A stretch of 8,500 nucleotides of DNA. It comes from Thiobacillus sp. (GTDB lineage: Bacteria; Pseudomonadota; Gammaproteobacteria; Burkholderiales; Thiobacillaceae). This document shows, piece by piece, positions 6,121 through 8,500 of the stretch. Every line of letters starts with the position of its first letter. The first letter of the stretch is position 1. The translations under genes and the position numbers were made by a program. The DNA lies in the NCBI GenBank assembly GCA_011391285.1, contig JAABQU010000292.1, forward strand, positions 1 through 8,500, written 5' to 3'. The notes beneath the pieces were generated by a model. That model saw nothing but the letters and a program-made list of their open reading frames with translations. It had not been told where the DNA came from and did not search any database.

Positions 6121-6152
6121 CTGACTGGACCTTCAGGGTCGGGTCCAGTCAG
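6121..6152 (-). terminator. Perfect 11-bp hairpin downstream of feoB, possible terminator
   Basis: CTGACTGGACC (6121-6131) pairs without mismatch with GGTCCAGTCAG (6142-6152) around a ten-base loop. It starts 37 bases past the feoB stop on the minus strand. The bases that follow on that strand, GTTTATCC, form only a weak T-rich tail, so it is an atypical intrinsic terminator or a transcript-end protecting hairpin. It could also act on plus-strand transcripts from the left. Confidence 0.45.
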
Positions 6153-6154
6153 CC

Positions 6155-6183
6155 AAAAGTCGGTGCTGGCGGGACGGCACTGC
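6155..6183 (+). repeat. 29-base dispersed repeat, copy 2
   Basis: It starts with AAAAGTCGGTGCTGGCGGGA and matches 1430-1458 at 27 of 29 positions. The differences are C to T at the tenth base and G to C at the twenty-sixth. It lies between the hairpin and the feoB stop codon (6189-6191), just outside the coding region. As in copy 1 the site is immediately beside a gene boundary. Confidence 0.65.
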
Positions 6184-6188
6184 TGGCC

Positions 6189-8234
6189 TCAGAACAGCGC
6201 CTGCACCAATTCCAGCGGCCAGCGTACGGTGGCTGCCACGGCCAGCGCCGCGCCGACCGAGAGCACGACCGAGAAGGCCGCTTCACGCCGGCCGAGCAGC
6301 TTGAGCATCATGGCGAAGGTGGACACGCAGGGCACGTAGAAGGTCAGGAAGACGAGGAAGGTGGCGATCTGCGTGGTGGTCAACACGCCGGCGAGCTCCT
6401 GGGTGCCGAGTGCCTGGAAGATCATCAGCAGCGACAACTCCTTACGCAAGATGCCGAACAGGATCGGCACGCCGAGGACGACCGGCAGGCCCAGCCACCA
6501 GACGGTGATCGGCGTCAGCGCGAGGTTGATCCACGCATCAGCGCCGAAATGGGCGAGCAACGCCAGCACGACGCTGCCGGCGACGAGGAGCGGCAGCACG
6601 ATCGTGACGATGTCGCGACTGCGTTCCCAGGTATTGGCCAGTAGCCGGCGCAGGGTCGGCAGCGCGTAGGGCGGAATTTCCTGGATCATGCCGGGCGTGG
6701 TTTCGGGATAGCGGCGTTTCAGCAGCTTGCCGATCAGGCTGACGACGATGGGCGCGAGGATGAACAACCCGAAGACGCCCAATCCGCCAAGGTATTTGCC
6801 GCCCAGTGCGAGCAGGATGGCGGAACGTGCCGAGCAGGGCAGGAAGGTGATCAGTAGCGCGGCGACGGTGCGATCGCGGCCGTGGGTGACGGCAGCCGTG
6901 GCGGCGAGCGCCGGCACGTTGCAGCCGAGGCCCATCAGGAAGGGCAGGGCGACGCCGCCGTGCAACCCGAGATGGTGGAAGCCGCGATCGACGACGAAGG
7001 CGACGCGATGCATGATGCCCGACTCTTCGAGGAAGACCAGAAGCACCACCAGCGGAATCATGTAGGGGATGACGATGCCGGCCAGGCCGATGAAGCCATC
7101 GAGCACGGCGCGGCCGAGCACGCCGGTGAGGTCGGTAGGCTGCCAGGGCTCCGCCCAGGCGATCAGCCGCGCGACGGTGAGGCTGTCGAGAAAGGCGCTG
7201 ACTTCGAAGACGAAGAACAGCACCAGCGCGAAGATGGCCAGGCTGCCGGCAAAACCCCAGCGCGGGTGGAGGAAAAGTTCGTCGGCCCAGTGTTGCCAGC
7301 GCGGGATGGCCTCGCCGCCGCCAGGACGGGTGACCGCCTCGTACAAGAGCGCGGCGCGATGGTGGCGGTCGGCGTGGATTTCGTCCGACAGGGGGCGCGG
7401 CAGAATGGCGCTGGCGACATCGCGGGCGTTGAGCAGAGCGGAAAACTGGTTAGGAAAATGGCAGCGCAGTTCGTTGAAGAAGTAATCGTCGTTCTCGGCC
7501 AGTTGCATCACCAGCAAAGTTGCCGGTGCATTGAAAGCGGTGGCAACGTCAGGCTGGGCGGCAATCTCGGCGATGGCGGTGAGTTGTGCCGCGATGTGCG
7601 GGCTGGGGGGTTGCGGCGTCGGGGCGCGATGTTCGCGTGCGGCGCGCACCACGACGGAGAACAAGTCGGCCAGGCCGATGCCCATGTGGGCGACGGTGGG
7701 TACCACCGGGGCGCCCAGCTTGGCCGACAGTGCGCGGACATTGATGAAAAGCCGCTTGGCGCGCGCTTCGTCCATGCGATTCAAAGCGATCACCAGCGGT
7801 TTGCCGATCTGGGCGAGTTCGAGCGCGAGTTCGAGATCGCGTTCCAGCGCGGTGGCGTCCATTACCAGCAGCAGCACGTCGGGGGCGGCGAAGTGGCGCT
7901 CCGGCTGGTGTGTTTCGTGGCGTGCGATGGCCGGCCAGCGGTCGCCCCACAATAAATACTTGAGGATGACCGGCACGTCGCCATTGAGCTGGTGGAAGCT
8001 GTCGACGGCGGGCAGGTCGACCAGCGAAATCTGATCGAGGCCTACCTCGACCTGGCACTCCTCATAGGCGGGGCCGATGCCGGCGAGCCGCTCATGGTGT
8101 ACGGAGGTGCTTGAGGCGGCGCGGAAAATACGGCTCTTGCCGGTGCGCGCCTGGCCGAGGATGGCGACACGCGGGCGCCGCAAGCCTCGCAGCAGTGGGC
8201 CGTTGAGCGGGAAAGTCTGTGGGGGAAGAGGCAA
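6189..8234 (-). CDS. feoB: FeoB-family ferrous iron transporter with divergent G domain
   Basis: FeoB proteins import Fe2+ across the inner membrane, with an N-terminal GTPase domain and a C-terminal helical channel of two Gate domains. This 681-residue protein has the FeoB order. The P-loop GQARTGKS is at 27-34, Walker B/G3 DLP at 73-75, G4 NRMD at 152-155 and a G5-like VAHMGIG at 181-187. Gate 1 carries GLGCNVPALAAT (435-446) and PCSAR (466-470). Gate 2 carries FGILRKELSLL (593-603), then YVPCVSTF (633-640). About eight or nine membrane segments lie between 328 and 672. The G domain is unusual: the usual GNPNxGKT is GQARTGKS, the switch-I threonine region reads GIGPAYEEC, and DLPG is DLPA. 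No FeoA or FeoC is adjacent. TTG 8232-8234 is the only usual start codon between the upstream in-frame stop and the P-loop region, apart from TTG at residue 18. No strong ribosome site is seen. A Fur-like box precedes it. Confidence 0.88.
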   Translation of the reverse strand: MPLPPQTFPLNGPLLRGLRRPRVAILGQARTGKSRIFRAASSTSVHHERLAGIGPAYEECQVEVGLDQISLVDLPAVDSFHQLNGDVPVILKYLLWGDRWPAIARHETHQPERHFAAPDVLLLVMDATALERDLELALELAQIGKPLVIALNRMDEARAKRLFINVRALSAKLGAPVVPTVAHMGIGLADLFSVVVRAAREHRAPTPQPPSPHIAAQLTAIAEIAAQPDVATAFNAPATLLVMQLAENDDYFFNELRCHFPNQFSALLNARDVASAILPRPLSDEIHADRHHRAALLYEAVTRPGGGEAIPRWQHWADELFLHPRWGFAGSLAIFALVLFFVFEVSAFLDSLTVARLIAWAEPWQPTDLTGVLGRAVLDGFIGLAGIVIPYMIPLVVLLVFLEESGIMHRVAFVVDRGFHHLGLHGGVALPFLMGLGCNVPALAATAAVTHGRDRTVAALLITFLPCSARSAILLALGGKYLGGLGVFGLFILAPIVVSLIGKLLKRRYPETTPGMIQEIPPYALPTLRRLLANTWERSRDIVTIVLPLLVAGSVVLALLAHFGADAWINLALTPITVWWLGLPVVLGVPILFGILRKELSLLMIFQALGTQELAGVLTTTQIATFLVFLTFYVPCVSTFAMMLKLLGRREAAFSVVLSVGAALAVAATVRWPLELVQALF

Positions 8235-8252
8235 GATGCAGAACTGTCTATG

Positions 8253-8267
8253 TGAGAACGGTTCTCA
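8253..8267 (-). promoter_or_regulatory. Fur-box-like 7-1-7 inverted repeat upstream of feoB
   Basis: On the minus strand TGAGAAC-C-GTTCTCA is a perfect 7-1-7 inverted repeat. It keeps the outer TGA/TCA and inner AA/TT of the Fur consensus TGATAATnATTATCA, matching 10 of 14 arm positions. It lies 19 bases before the feoB TTG and touches the last base of the -10 hexamer, so bound Fur would block the promoter. This is the expected arrangement for iron repression of ferrous iron uptake. Binding is inferred from sequence and context. Confidence 0.75.
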
Positions 8268-8296
8268 TTATGCAAGTAGTTCGGCAAAGCTGTCAA
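8267..8296 (-). promoter_or_regulatory. Sigma70-type promoter for feoB inside the nucleotidase 3' end
   Basis: Read on the minus strand, the -35 is TTGACA (8291-8296, six of six) and the -10 is CATAAT (8267-8272, five of six), with an 18-base spacer. The -35 and most of the spacer are coding sequence of the nucleotidase gene, and the -10 overlaps its stop codon. Transcription would start near 8260, giving a leader of roughly 26 bases. Together with the Fur-like box this makes feoB independently regulated from the upstream gene. Confidence 0.7.
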
Positions 8297-8500
8297 TCGC
8301 CGGGTAATCGCGCGTGTCCTTCGCTGGCTGGCGCGTGTCGGGCGTGCGTACCGCGATCAGATGGCGGATGCCAAAAGCGCGTGCGGCGTCGAGCACCGGC
8401 AAGCTGTCGTCGACCAACAAGGTACGTTCGGGATCGAAGGGCTCGATGGCGGCGAGCTCCTCCCAGAAGCCGCGCGCTTCCTTGGCGAAGCCGAGCGCGT
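8268..8500 (-). CDS. yrfG: HAD-family GMP/IMP nucleotidase, C-terminal part (5' end beyond window)
   Basis: The visible 76 residues are the C-terminus of a haloacid dehalogenase-superfamily hydrolase. TLLVDDSLPVLDAARAFGIRHLIAV contains the HAD motif IV acidic pair (VDDS), which helps hold Mg2+. The following VRTPDTRQPAKDT and the ending IDSFAELL fit the YrfG subgroup, whose E. coli member dephosphorylates GMP and IMP. The catalytic motif I aspartates lie beyond the window. The stop is TAA at 8268-8270. The gene is 33 bases upstream of feoB on the same strand, and its last codons contain the feoB promoter. Readthrough into feoB is possible. Another HAD phosphatase (phosphoglycolate phosphatase-like) is the alternative. 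Confidence 0.8.
   Translation of the reverse strand, partial: ALGFAKEARGFWEELAAIEPFDPERTLLVDDSLPVLDAARAFGIRHLIAVRTPDTRQPAKDTRDYPAIDSFAELLA

Larger units (their letters stand above)
5985..6188. other. Intergenic stretch before the feoB 3' end
   Basis: No convincing gene is seen on either strand. It holds a weak CGGC...GCCG stem followed by TTTT near 6011-6033, which could slow transcription from the left. It also holds the perfect hairpin at 6121-6152 and the repeat copy at 6155-6183, listed separately. Open frames crossing it continue antisense into the feoB gene and lack ribosome sites. Confidence 0.4.

Noticed and set aside
6882..7955. 357-codon plus-strand open frame opposite feoB
   Set aside because: It is antisense to conserved FeoB segments and has shadow-like composition with no family resemblance.

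Overview
The window is GC-rich, densely coded bacterial chromosome. The gene set and sequence style suggest a betaproteobacterium, perhaps Rhodocyclales-like: an Aas-like acyl-ACP/acyl-CoA synthetase, a hemolysin III-family membrane protein, OvoA, a J1-crystallin-type ADP-ribosylglycohydrolase, a FeoB-family iron transporter and a YrfG-like nucleotidase. The taxonomic call is an inference from protein style and was not searched. No rRNA, tRNA, CRISPR array, phage gene or intact insertion sequence was found.

Layout from left to right. (1) Positions 1-1207 on the minus strand hold the first 402 residues of an AMP-forming acyl-activating enzyme. It is preceded, 11 bases away on the same strand, by a 34-codon ORF (1219-1323) with a strong Shine-Dalgarno and a signal peptide. 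(2) Divergent from these, a PAQR/hemolysin III protein runs on the plus strand (1472-2107). Its leader has an odd layout: a near-perfect ribosome site with ATG and an immediate in-frame stop, then one copy of a 29-base dispersed repeat. (3) Convergent to it is ovoA (2238-4352, minus), a full-length three-domain ovothiol biosynthesis enzyme. (4) A 161-base divergent region with two palindromes separates ovoA from a J1-crystallin-like ADP-ribosylglycohydrolase (4514-5605, plus), whose start overlaps a 12-codon upstream ORF. (5) Positions 5606-6188 hold one doubtful small exported-protein ORF, a perfect 11-bp hairpin and the second copy of the 29-base repeat. (6) Positions 6189-8234 (minus) encode a divergent FeoB-family transporter. 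Its likely sigma70 promoter and a Fur-box-like 7-1-7 inverted repeat lie in and just after the 3' end of the preceding gene. (7) That gene, 8268 to the window edge (minus), is the C-terminal part of a HAD-family GMP/IMP nucleotidase.

Functionally the window mixes lipid acyl activation, low-molecular-weight thiol (ovothiol) synthesis, an ADP-ribose-type hydrolase and Fur-type control of ferrous iron uptake. The genes do not form one operon. The most interesting points are the ovoA/ADP-ribosylglycohydrolase divergent pair, the Fur-type promoter embedded in the nucleotidase gene, the altered GTPase motifs of the FeoB protein, the 27/29-identical dispersed repeat and several very short ORFs with good ribosome sites.
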